Source: JAAZVM01 sp041694155 (lineage in GTDB: Bacteria; Patescibacteriota; Gracilibacteria; BD1-5; UBA6164). From it: DNA of 64,000 nt. Shown here piece by piece: positions 43,141-54,120 of the stretch. The notes beneath the pieces are model-generated. The model did no database searches. It had not been told where the DNA came from and worked only from the letters and a program-made list of their open reading frames with translations. The first letter of the stretch is position 1. Every line of letters starts with the position of its first letter. Both the position numbers and the translations under genes were made by a program. The stretch covers positions 1 through 64,000 of the forward strand of contig JASMTS010000003.1 of NCBI GenBank assembly GCA_041694155.1, in the 5' to 3' direction.

Positions 43141-44194
43141 TTTTTTCTAAATAGTTAATAAGTAATATTAGAGAAAATAATTTCCATTTGACTTTTTTAG
43201 GAGTTTCTAAAGTAATAAGCTTTTTTAGGTATCCAAAATTAATTTCAATTCAATTTTGGATAAAAGAATCATTTTTTGAAACAATATAGGATAAATACTT
43301 ATTAATAATTTTATTATCTACAGGGTATTTTATTCAGCTAGACACCATATTATCTTTTAATAATCAAAACTTACTTCAATTATAATATAAAAAATCCTTA
43401 TTCTCAGTACTTAATCAATTACTTCTTATAGATCTAGCAAAAGGTATAAAATTTTTATAAAAAGGATAGTATTCTATATTTTTTCATTTTAATACATTTT
43501 TCCACATTTTATATGTTACCATTTTATAAAATAAAAATATTTCAGTATTAAACTGTTCTTTATCAACAACTATTTTTTTAGATTTTATTTCTTTTCAATT
43601 AAAAAGGTGTAATAATTGTTCTTCAGTAAATATATATTCAGGAATATTTTCTCAAGCTGTTAATCAACTTTCAGTAAATCAAAAAATTTCATCTCATAAA
43701 TCTCAAGTTATCAAAATTGAATTTTCATATAAATTATCTACAATATCTTTGTAAGCAAATATTGTTGGGTGTGATACTATATTTGGATATAAAACATCAT
43801 CAATACAATTGTAATCATTTAATTTATTGTTAATAAACTTTATATTTTTAAAGTTACCTATATTTTTTAACACTTGTTCTTTTTCAGAGTAATTTCATTC
43901 ATACTCTATATTTATAGCTGTAAAATCTAAACCTATTTCTTGTAATACTTTAAAAATTAATAATGAATCTATTCATCAACTTAAGGCTAATACTATTTCT
44001 TTTTTAGTCATCTCACTAAATCTTCATATTTCTTCTCAAGTACAATAAAAATTATCTAATATAACTCTTTCTATATTTGATCTTATATTATATTGCTCAT
44101 ATTTAATTCAACCTATTTCATTATCATTAATACATGATTCTTCTAAAAAACCATACCTTAAATATTCACTTATTTTTGCATCATTAAATTTCAT
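43121..44194 (-). CDS. Asparagine-synthetase-like amide synthase without glutaminase domain
   Basis: 357 residues. KISEYLRYGF recalls the start of the synthetase half of AsnB; then comes the PP-loop VLALSGGIDSLLI (SGGIDS at 72-77, both glycines TGA), and ITGDLGDEIFGF, the GDGGDELFGG motif that binds the acyl-adenylate. The N-terminal Cys glutaminase domain of AsnB is absent, so the amine probably comes from ammonia or another molecule, as in beta-lactam synthetase or lasso-peptide cyclase. The acid substrate is unknown; in this setting peptidoglycan diaminopimelate (as in LtsA-type amidation) or a pathway intermediate are candidates. It overlaps the S66 gene by 25 bases. Confidence 0.82.
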
Positions 44195-44949
44195 TTATTT
44201 ATAATTACTTCCTTAAAAATTGGTAAATATCTAATTTTTCAAAGAGAATATATATTTAATACATTATTATTTTTAAAATATTCTATTAATTTAATATCCT
44301 CAACATCTAAAATAATTCATGAAATTTTTGAAAAAATATTATTTATTTTTAAAAAATCTAAATAATAATAAATAAAGTAGTCTTCCATTCAATGAAATTC
44401 TAAAAACAAAATACATCATTCTAAATTATCTATTTTATAAATTGATAATAAATTTATAAATATCATCAAATGTCATCAATATATTTTTCACGAAATTATA
44501 TTATTTCATGATTTATGAACTTTTAATAATGTATTATAGTCCTTATTTTTGATAAAATTTAAAAGCATATTAGTTTCTATATCTGTTAGTTCAAATATAT
44601 TTCTTAAAGTAAATCAATAAATACAATATATATTTTCATAATCATGAAATTTTCATTGAATATGCAAAGTATCACTAAATCATATTAATACTTTATTATT
44701 CTTTCAAGCATCACTAACTATTTTATTAATATTGTTAATGGCATTAAATCATCATGATGAAAAAAGAACTATTTCAGTATTATCATTTAATAATAAACTA
44801 TTCAATTTTTCAATATTTTGCATTTCTGTTGACAAGTCATAATCATTAACCATAAATCATTGAACTTTTAAATAATTTATTCAATTTAACTCTTCATAAT
44901 CTGAAATAATTGCCGGAAAATCTGATATATTAATTATACTTATATTCAT
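44170..44949 (-). CDS. S66 family protein, LD-carboxypeptidase/MccF-like
   Basis: 259 residues, short for the family (about 300-340). VLFSSGGFNAINNI and VLIGFSDTLHI (Ser92, the nucleophile position of the GxSD motif) are clear, as are SGKIYGGHLMIFINLL and GCILFLEFH (Glu184). The last member of the triad, a His in a GH-x-LP motif, seems to be Lys238 (LGKIRYLP), so normal catalysis is doubtful. Family members cut L,D bonds in peptidoglycan tetrapeptides (LdcA) or inactivate aminoacyl-nucleotide antibiotics (MccF). It sits after the PheRS-like genes and before the amide synthase, in overlap with the latter. Confidence 0.75.
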
Positions 44950-44959
44950 AACTAAATTA

Positions 44960-46864
44960 TTATATATTTATTTTTATCTCACAAAGGTAAAGATTCCCTT
45001 TTATTTTTCTATTATCATCAAGTTTTCCTAAATATCAAATAACTTTTTCATCCTCTGATAAAATTTTAAAACTTTGTCATTTTTTTAAAAAATTAATTTC
45101 ATTATCTATTAATAAATTTATTTTTCAAATTCACAATAAATCATTTATTGTTATCAAATAATTATATATTTCATTGAAATAATCATGTTTTTCCTTACAG
45201 TTTATATAAAAAATCAGATTAAATCACTCATCTAACTTTTCTATAGAAAATCATCTATTCAATATTTTTAATCTATTTTTAATAATATATTCTACTAATC
45301 CATGAGTAAGTGACTTATTTATTTTAATATTTGTTCATGTTATAATTTTTTCTATTCAATAAATATTTTCTAAATCAAATTGTTTATACAAAGTATTTCC
45401 TAAACATGATAAATCTATTTCATCAAAATTATTGTTTATAAAAAAATTAGGTAATAAATCATTTAATATTAGTCATTTATTTTCAAAAATAGGTTTTATT
45501 TTTATATAATCTATATCTGTTTTTTTATAATTTTTAAATATATAATAAATAACTTCTCATAAAACTTGTTTTAAAGATTTTCTATATAAAGGTAAAATAA
45601 GTAAATAATTATCATTATCAAAAGATAAATCATATCATAATCTAGAAAAAATATCTTTTATTTCTATTAAATTAAATTCAAATCAAATTATTTGTTCTAC
45701 TTCAGTTTTAGAAAAACATAAAGTAGATTTTTCATTATTTATCAATTTATCATAGATATAATTTGCATCAACATTTTTAAATCTAATAACTAATGTATTT
45801 TCATTTTCCTCTATTAGTTTTCATCAATAGTAATGTACTAAATAATCAATTATGTTTTCATAATAGGATTTATTAAAGTCTCAATTAATAATTAAGTTAT
45901 CTCAATCAACTTTTAATTTTAATCTAGAGTCATTTAAAAATTCTCAATTTCAAAGATATAAATTCATTTTATCCTTTGATAAAAGTTCTATTTTATTTGG
46001 TTGCAAAATAATATTATCATTTCATGATATTTTTATATCTGATGTAGAATTTAATATATCATTAATAGAATTTCATATATATATTTTTTTCCAACTATTA
46101 TTAGAAGGTTTAGAACTATAGTTTTTATCCAAAAAAAATTTATTTATATTTATTCAGAAAATAAAATAATTTTTATTTATTTTAAAATCTTTTAATAAAT
46201 TATCATCAATAAATCATCATACAATTTTAAATTCTTTATTTCTATTTCAAATAAATACAAATTCAAATCAAGGTGAAACAAAAGGAAAAGACTTTTCTAA
46301 TACTCTATCAAAAGAATAATGCTCTCATGTAGTTTTAAATAAGAAATTTTCTAAAAATAATATAATTTCTTTTAAATTAAAATCTATAAGCCTAGACTCT
46401 AGTTGACTATATTCTTTTATTTTATTTCATGATCATTTCCTAAATAACTTTCATAAAATATACTCATTAAAATCTCAATCTCAATTTAAAATATCTTTTA
46501 TCATTAATCATGAAAATTGTGACAATAAAGTTATATTATTAGTATAATTTTCTAGTAAATTTTTATCTCAAAAATAAACATTTAAATAGTTAGATATTTT
46601 TTCTAATACTTCAATATCATTAATTTCAATATTAGTTTCTCATAATAATATTTGTCAATTATCATATAAAGGTGAATAAGATGGAATAAGTCAATATAAT
46701 AAATTATCTATACTAGAAGATAAAATATTATAATTTAATTTCTGTGATATTCACATACTATTCATTGATTTAGATATTTGTGAATATATTTTTCATATAT
46801 TTGTCCTATTTCATAATAATTTTTTTCAATCTATATTAGGATTATATTGTTTAAAATCATCCAT
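44960..46864 (-). CDS. PheT-like protein with rearranged domains
   Basis: 634 residues, shorter than PheT (about 800). A B5-like segment is at residues 380-448 (KTEVEQIIGFEFNLIEI, IFSRLGYDL, LPLYRKSLKQ, EVIYYIFKNY). The stretch 155-245 (LKEIILFLENFLF, FPFVSPGFEFVFIG, KIVGGFIDDNLL, FIFGININKFF) resembles the end of the PheT synthetase-like core, which normally comes after B5; a second similar stretch closes the protein (KGQSFKI, VIGYLGKLDDN, NLYLCEIKINI). So the order looks like core-B5-core. No FDX-ACB domain is at its end, where PheT has one; that domain is on the PheS-like partner. Assignment is by eye and moderate. Confidence 0.6.
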
Positions 46865-46963
46865 TTATTATATTTTAGATTATAAATGAGTTTACTAATA
46901 AAAGTTGGTAAAAATTCTTAAAATGAAAAAATAAAGAATATTTAAAATTAATTTATTTAATCA

Positions 46964-48331
46964 CTACCTTAAAATATAACCTAAATCATTCTTAATATTT
47001 TCTCTAATTTTAAAATACATTATATTAATTTCATCATTTGTAAGGTTTTTTTCTAATGATCTAAAAGTAATCTTAATACTCACACTTTTTTTATCTTCTC
47101 AAAACTTCTTAACACTTTCATATATATCGGTTACCTTAACTTCTTCAACTAAATCTCAAGCTATATCCCTAACTATTGATGCAATATCAAATAAATCAGC
47201 TTCATTTTCTATATCTATATTTCAATTATTATCTGATTTAGAATTATCCTTTAAAAATTTAGTTTTTGGTACAATAAAAGATATATCCTTATAAATTGGA
47301 GGCAAATTACTTACTTCTTTATATGGCTCAAAACTTCACCATTGATTTTTTACTCTTTCGTCATTACTCCAAAATAATCTGATATCTGGAATTTTTTTCA
47401 ATGCCATAGCAAGTCTTTCAATACCAAATCAAAAAGCCCAACCATTATATTTTTTAGGATCAAGTCATAGTTTTTCCAATACAGAAGGATGAACAACTCA
47501 TGCTCATAAAACCTCTAACCATTTTCAATTAAACATAACTTCTACTTCTAAACTTTCTTGAGTATATGGAAAACTATCAACATTAAATCTATACTCAATA
47601 TCCTTTCAAAATATTGAATATATTACATTTAATAATATATTTTTTAATGTTTCTTGATTAATTAATTCTTTTTCTTTATTTGTGATTTTTAATCAATCTA
47701 TCTGATGAAAACACTCATGATGTGTTGTATCAATATCATCAACTCTATATACTTTTCAGGCAGACAATACTTTTAAGTCTAATCATTTATCTAAAATTTC
47801 TTTTCAGTTTAAATCATCCATTACATATTTCCACATAACAGAAGTATGAGGTCTAAGTAAAATACTTTTTTCTAAAATTTCCTCATTTTTATCAATAAAA
47901 TAACTATCACTAGGTCTTCTAGCAACATGATTTTTAGGGAAATTAAATAAATCAAAAGTTTCGTATTCATTAACTACCTCAGGAATTCTAACAAAATCAA
48001 ATCAATTAAAATATTCAGATCAAACTATTTTTTCTAAAATCATATTTACTGGATTTCATTTTTCTCTTGTTAAATCTGGCATATTATGAACTCTTAATAT
48101 ACGATTCATATATGCTAATTCTTTATGACTTAAATCACTATTATTTTCAATCTTATTTAAAACATATGAAAACCAATAATCATCATCTCATTTTAAAACT
48201 ACTTCATTTACTCAATTAGATATTATATTATCAATTTTTTCTATTGACATAGAAGCTATTCCGTCAGATAATCATTCAGAATTCAATCAAGATAATGATC
48301 ATATAATTTCTTTTGATTCTACTTTCTTCAT
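46964..48331 (-). CDS. Phenylalanyl-tRNA synthetase alpha-like chain with C-terminal FDX-ACB domain
   Basis: 455 residues. A helical head (1-95) leads the class II core: LLRPHTSVMW (159-167), GKVYRVDDIDTTHHECFHQ (motif 2, 192-210) and GWAFGFGIERLAM then IPDIRLFWSNDERV (motif 3, 297-327). This is PheS with its phenylalanine site in order. Residues 344-455 add an FDX-ACB anticodon-binding domain (PPIYKDISFIVP, FDIASIVRDIAGDLVEEV, KKSVSIKITFRS), which bacteria usually carry on PheT. Core plus FDX-ACB on one chain is the build of mitochondrial PheRS. It leads the six-gene operon. It may be the cell's normal PheRS or an extra copy for the pathway. Confidence 0.85.
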
Positions 48332-48361
48332 AAATTATATAAATTAAAAAATATTTATATA

Positions 48362-48390
48362 TATAATGAGTAATAAATATAAAAAGTCAA
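48362..48390 (-). promoter_or_regulatory. Promoter of the six-gene operon
   Basis: On the minus strand, TTGACT (48385-48390) and an AT-rich -10 region (ATTATA at 48362-48367 with spacer 17, overlapping TTATAT). The leader is about 30 bases; I see no T-box-like structure. Confidence 0.55.
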
Positions 48391-48436
48391 ATTATTTTTT
48401 AATACATTCTTGTTTAAATAAAAATAAAATATTCTA

Positions 48437-48480
48437 ATTAAAAAACACCTAAGACAATAATTCTTAAGGTGTTTTTTAAT
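48437..48480. terminator. Intrinsic terminator of the mrr remnant
   Basis: Arms at 48437-48454 and 48462-48480 (AAAAAACACCT against AGGTGTTTTTT, one bulged A). It ends minus-strand transcription from the restriction region before the six-gene operon begins. Confidence 0.8.
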
Positions 48481-48912
48481 CTTCTATAAAGAAATTTCAA
48501 TCAAGTTCTTTTATTTCATATATATTTTTTATCTGAACTCATATATTATATTTAATCATTAGTTCTGATAACTTTCCTCAGTTAATTAAAATTATTTTGT
48601 GCATTGCACTTTTAGATTTTTCTTTTGCTTTACTGTCAAAATTACTTGTTGTAACAAATATTCACTTATCTAAATCTCAACTCATAGATCAGATAAAATT
48701 TCTTATATCTTTTTCTCCTAAGTTTCATTTTGTAAATCTCTTAGCCTGAGTATATAATCTACTCAAACCTAATTCATACTCATTTATTATACCATCTATT
48801 CAACCATCTCTTGATAAAGTTTTTTTACAACTTCTTTTAGAGTATATTCTTTTCAATCTAATATAACTTTCAATATAGGTAGCATTGTTTCATTAAACTT
48901 TGGTATTGCCAT
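48476..48912 (-). pseudogene. Broken mrr-type restriction endonuclease
   Basis: The first 32 codons match the Mrr N-terminal winged helix (MAIPKFNETMLPILKVI, LKEVVKKL). The frame then stops at a TAG, while the +1 frame, entered near 48825, continues as the Mrr catalytic domain: RDGGIDGIINEYELGL, YTQAKRF (the QAK part of the nuclease site), GIFVTTSNFDSKA, IILINGGKLSELM and ELDGNFFIED. About 120 residues between the two parts, including the start of the nuclease fold, are missing. So a deletion with a frameshift inactivated a methyl-directed or general restriction enzyme. It lies after hsdM at the end of the restriction operon. Confidence 0.82.
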
Positions 48913-48936
48913 ATTTGATTTATTATATTATAGTAA

Positions 48937-50349
48937 CTATTTTAATATTTTTTGTAATTCTAATAACAAAGTATTAATTTCTTTATCGTTTGTTTGTATC
49001 TCATTAAATATCTCATTTGGAGTTCTAATCTCTTCTTCTTTGGATTTATTTGGATTTTTTGCTGACAAATCAAAATCCTTAATATCTTCAAATTTTACAA
49101 TCCATGAATTATCTCACAATTCCCTTTTTTTAAGTAATTCTGGAATATGTTTTATTTCATCATATTTTATAGGCTTATTTTTTGTAAGTTTTCTACCTAA
49201 ATCAATTTCATAATACCAAATATCTTTTGTTCTTCATTCCCTATCAAAGAAAATAATATTTGTCTTAACTCAACTATAAGGCAAAAATACTCAAGCCGGT
49301 AAACTAATAATACTGTGAAGATTAAAGTTTTCTAAAATCTCTTTTTTGATATCTTTAAAAGCATTTCAAGTATTAAATAAAACTCACTCTGGAACTACTA
49401 TAGATGCTTTTCATCATACTTTTAAGCTTTTGTAAATATGTTGCAAAAAAAGCATTTCAGTAGCATTTGTTTTAAACTGAAAATTTTGTTGAATAATATC
49501 TTTTTCTTTTCATCAAAAAGGAGGATTTGCAAGAATTATATCATGTCTGTCTTTTTCTTGTAATTGTCTAACATCAGTTGTTAGAGTATTTTTTTTATTA
49601 ATATTTGGATTTGAAATACCGTGTAATATAAGGTTCATTACTCACATTATATAAGCAAGTCATGTTTTTTCATTTCAAAAAAAAGTATTTTTATTTAAAA
49701 ATTCTAAATCTTTATCACTTTTTACATTTGGTTTCATATGATTGAAAGCTTCAATCAAAAATCAACAACTTCAAGTACTTGGGTCGTAAATAGTTTGTCA
49801 TACCTTTGGATCTAATACATCTACCATGATTTTAATAATACTTCTAGGAGTATAAAACTCTCCAGAGTTTCAACCATCGTTTCACATACCTTGTAGCAAA
49901 TCTTCATAAATATGACTTAATTCAAACAAGTCTTCTTGTTTTTGAAAATTTAGCTCATCTATTATTTCAACTATTTCTTTAAGAGTATGACCAGAATCAA
50001 TTCTATTATCTATATAAGAAAAAATTTCTCAAACTTTGTATTTTATAGAATGATAATCTTCATTTATATTTTTAAATGATTTTAAGTATGGAAATAATTC
50101 TAGATTTACAAAGTCTTTTAAATCATCTCAGCTAGGTTTTTTAATCCAATTAGACCATCTATATTTCTCATCAATTATATAATTATAATCTTTTCAATCT
50201 AAAAAAGCATTATCTGATTCTCTGATTTCAAAATCATCTAAAAACTTTAAGAATAATATCCATGAAATTTGTTCTGTATAGTGCATGGCTCCTGAGATTC
50301 AATCATCTCTTCTAAGTATATCAGTAATTCTTGATATTTTTTGTTTCAT
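48937..50349 (-). CDS. hsdM: Type I restriction-modification DNA methyltransferase subunit
   Basis: 470 residues. It starts with the helical N-terminal domain (ITDILRRDDGISGAMHYTEQI) and has EFYTPRSIIKIMVDVL, IYDPSTGSCGFLIEAF (SAM-binding motif I) and IILANPPFGG (NPPF, catalytic motif IV of N6-adenine methylases). With HsdS it methylates adenine in the recognition site. Order and length are normal. The start at 50349 is preceded by 27 bases from the end of hsdS. Confidence 0.95.
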
Positions 50350-50376
50350 TGTTGGAGTGGCTTAATTATTAAAATA

Positions 50377-51531
50377 TTATTCTTTAACTAATCTTCCCGC
50401 GAAAGCTTCTTTTAATAAACTTTGTTTCATTTCTTCTAAATCTTTTAATTTATTTTCATATTTTTCTTTTAAAACTCTATTTTTTTCAAATACTTGGTCT
50501 AAGTATTTTACTATTTCTATTTGTTTTTCTAGTGGTGGAAGTGGGATTTTTATTTTTCTCATAACTCATATAGGTAACTGAGGTTGAGCACTTCAAGAGA
50601 CCAAAGATTGTTTTTGCTTAAAAAAATAATTTGAATTTATAAAATGTATTAAATATTTTGGGAAAATTTTATTTAGATCTATTCTTAGAACAACCATTCA
50701 AGAGTTTATTCTAACAAATTTATAAGGAAAATTTTCATCAATATAAGCTGTATTTCAAATTGTTCATCTTGTAGTTACAATTATATCATTTAAAAAAGCT
50801 TTTCATTTTCCTAATAAATTATATTTTTCTTCTGTAATAAAATCTAATTTATCAAAATTAAAAAATCAATTTCTTACATTTGAAGTATTTAAAAATAAAC
50901 AATATCATTTTTCAGAAAATTCAGATTTTTTGGGGTAGTTTTTACCTCTATCTCAATCAACAATATCTAAATAGTTTTTATCTCACATTTTTATTTCAAG
51001 CTCTGATTCCCTAAAAACTTCTTCTAAAACACTTTTATTTAATTCATCACAATTTTCTAAATTCTTTTTCGTTAGTTCTATAGATTTATCTATTTTTTCA
51101 AAAGATGAGTCTAATTTTTGAACTATTAGTTTTTGAGTTGGAAGTGATGGAAGTGGGATTGGTAAATCAACTAATGATCATCTTGTGATTTGAGGTTGTG
51201 CTGAACCAGAAATTACTTTTGAAAAGTCTAAATTTTTAAAAGCATAATAAAGAAAATTTAAATAAATAATATTATTATCTTTTATATGAGAAACCATTGC
51301 ATTTCAATTTATCCATGAAAACTTTTCAGAAATATTTATACTTCAACAAGTAGCTCATCTACATGTAATTAAAAGCTCTTTTTCTTCATGGTTAAAATTA
51401 TTATACTTTCATATAATTCAATTTGCTCAAAATACTGGATATTTTCAATCTTCTATCATTTCTTTTGTAGAAATGGTTTTAGGTTGGTATAAATCACAAA
51501 TTTCTCAAAGTTTTTTTGTTGGATATGGCAT
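50377..51531 (-). CDS. hsdS: Type I restriction-modification specificity subunit
   Basis: 384 residues. Two target-recognition domains, each followed by a conserved helix region: DLPIPLPSLPTQK after the first and KIKIPLPPLEKQIEIVKYL after the second. The N-terminal PYPTKKLGEICDLYQP and the FGANGIIGKYN segment are typical. It sets the two half-sites read by the complex. Both halves look complete, so the enzyme should recognise a bipartite sequence. It lies between the STAND-like gene and hsdM. Confidence 0.92.
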
Positions 51532-51552
51532 TTATTTAGTTAGTTAGTTAAT

Positions 51553-53718
51553 TTATTTTTTTACCCTATTTGGTATATATTTTTTTATTCACAATAAGCT
51601 ATGTAATGATTGACGTTCTCTATGTTCAATATAATGATTATTCATATATATTTGTATAAAGAAAGACATTGTTTTAAGTGCTAAATTATTTTTATCTTCT
51701 TTAAATTTATTATATAGATCTCTTAATTCTTGATATTTAAATTTTCAATAATTTAAACTAAATAATGAATATAATAATTCATAAGATGGATATTGATTTT
51801 TTTTAGTAATAGATCTTTGTAAATCTAATAATTGTTCTATACTAACGGATTGAAAAATTTTAAATAAAATTCACATTATTGTTCTTAATCACATATTTTG
51901 AACAAATTTTTCTATTTTTTTCTTCTTATCAAATTCGGAAATATATTTATTTCCTTTTCTTTCTTCATAAAAATCTATCATTTTTTCTATAGATTTTTCA
52001 AAGTCCTCTGATTTAATCATTTCCAACAAATAAGACATTAATCTTAATCATAAATTTTCAATATCAAGCAATAATTCTTCTAGCATCTTTTTTTCTAAAC
52101 TTCAAGACCTATTTTTCAAAATTTGTCATAAAACCTCTATTACTTTAAAAGCCTTACTCAATTCTAATAAGTCTTTATCTTCTTCAATTTCATTATCTGT
52201 AAATTCTTTATAATTTTTATTACTATTATCTTTACTTTTTTGTTCTTCTTTTCTATTTTCCGAAATACTTTTATTACTTAATATAGACTCTGGTAATTCA
52301 TTAACTAAATTATTTAAAAAACAAGTATCATCATTTGATAATAAATTAACTTTATAATTATCAAATATAGTTATACAATGAAGTTGAATTTCTTCTAATA
52401 ATTTAGTATTAGAAGTATGATAAATTGTAAAAATTAATATATTTGAGCTAGATTTTTTATAAATAGTATCACTTAATTTTTCTATTATTTTTATATTATT
52501 TTCTTTATCAGCTATAAATTTTCAAACAAAATAATAAAATATATATTCAAATTCAAATTTAACTTTAAAATCTTTATTTTTAAATATTGCATACTGATCA
52601 TCTTGAAGCTTATTTAATGATGAATTGGGCATTTTAGTATAGTTTTCAAAATACTCAATTTTAAATTTTACATATTCATCATTTGTTATAGAACCAAAAT
52701 TATATCAATTTAACTTATATATTTTATAAGATAAATGTTTTAAGAAATTTAAACAAGAATCCCGATCAGTATTATTAATACATTTTTTATCTAATTGAGA
52801 TATTATTAATGCATGGTAACAATGTCAGTATGAAGTCAAAGTTAAATCTCTAGTAGCTACATTTTCAAAAGCTTGAATAATAGATAATAAATAAAATGGA
52901 TGCATAGGAACGTTATGATTTCTATTTGTAATATCATCAATTCTATTTTCTAATGAATCAAAAATTTTATCATAAACTTCATCTTCCTCTTGATAATCTT
53001 TTTTTAACCAATTTAAAATTAATTCGTGTTTCTTAGAGTTATTAAATGTATTTATTGAATAAATGTCAAAATCAATGTAATCTTCCTCATCTTTAAAATA
53101 CATAACAAAATCATCATCTGAAATTATGAATATAATTTTTATAAAATGTTCTTTACAATAATCTATAAATTTTTTATTAACTCATTTATGATAATTATCA
53201 ACTATGATTATTTTATTATTTCTTTTTTTATAATTTTCTAAATTACAATTATATTGATCAATTATTTCTTTTTCTAAAATTTTATTAAAATTTATATTTC
53301 ACCTATTAATACTATTTCAATTTAATAAAATTGGAAAAAAATCAGAATATAATGATTCTAAAAAAATTTTTTTTCATATACTTGTTTTTCAAGAAAGATC
53401 ATTTCACTTAAGAAAACAACATTTATTCTTTTCGTCCAAAAATGAATTTAATGAACCTTCAATATTATTTTCTTCTTCTCAAGAAATAAAATAAAATTCA
53501 GGCCATACAAATAATTTGGATAAATTAAATCAAGCAAATTCAAGTTTTTCAATAGATTCTATAAAAGATTGTTTAATTAAGCAAGTTTCTTTATTTTTAT
53601 CAATATTAGTCTTTGAAAAATTATAATTATTTATAATTTTAGTATTACTTGATTCAATATTATATATAGAATCAGATTTTTGTTGTTGAATATCAATTCA
53701 ATAATTTTTATCTGTCAT
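51553..53718 (-). CDS. STAND-like P-loop NTPase in the restriction operon
   Basis: 721 residues. A Walker A loop, LKGNDLSGKTSIGKK (residues 103-117), and a Walker B, NKIIIVDNYH (168-177), are followed by IIFIISDDDF and INTFNNSKKHELILNWL, the layout of STAND/NACHT-type signalling ATPases, with a winged-helix-like region after it. The last 350 residues are helical and charged and may form a repeat or sensor. It lies between hsdR and hsdS, 3 bases after the small 124-residue gene. Such ATPases in defence regions sense phage and trigger cell death or nuclease action. No effector domain is recognised here. Confidence 0.7.
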
Positions 53719-53721
53719 AAT

Positions 53722-54096
53722 TTAAAATAGTAAAGTAATATAAGTTCCTATTGAAGCTCATAATTTGTATAATTTTCAAAAGGTTTCTGATAATCAAACT
53801 GTTTTTGCAGTTATTTCTTTAAGTTTTGAAGCATATTCTTTGTATCAATTTAATATTCAATTTGTAGATTTTTGTACAATACTATTTTTTAAATCATTCT
53901 CTTTTCATTCAATTTCATCAGAATAAACTCATTTAGATTTTAAATCTTCTTGTATTTTTAATAAAAAACTTATTAATTCTTTTTCATTTTTTTGAATTTC
54001 AAAATTTAATTCAAAATTATTTCATCATATATTAAAATTTCAATTTAAATTCTCAATATTATTTATTTGAGAAGCTTTTTGATTTCATATTTTCAT
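53722..54096 (-). CDS. Small partner of the STAND-like ATPase, 124 aa
   Basis: 124 residues. The head is Asn-rich (QINNIENLNGNFNIGGNN); residues 40-100 are helical; the end is hydrophobic (about residues 102-124, KLYKLGASIGTYITLLF) and could enter the membrane. The gene is 3 bases before the ATPase and is surely cotranscribed. It could be the effector or the sensor of a two-gene system. No known family. Confidence 0.65.
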
Positions 54097-54120
54097 AATA
54101 TTTTATATTTAAGAACTAAA

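Larger units (their letters stand above)
40617..48331 (-). other. Six-gene operon: PheRS-like, S66, amide synthase, MurA/MurB-like
   Basis: Six minus-strand genes in close order. From the promoter end: PheS-like with FDX-ACB, PheT-like, S66 peptidase-like, Asn-synthetase-like, MurA-like, MurB-like::Nudix. The last four overlap by 25, 20 and 26 bases; PheT-like and S66 are 10 bases apart; PheS-like and PheT-like are 99 apart. The overlaps point to coupled translation and equal amounts of product. Every gene has TGA glycines, so this is native or long-resident DNA, not a recent import. Confidence 0.8.

Noticed and set aside
48332..48475. T-box leader controlling the PheRS-like operon
   Set aside because: The leader from the predicted promoter is only about 30 bases and has no T-box sequence; the hairpin upstream is the terminator of the mrr remnant.
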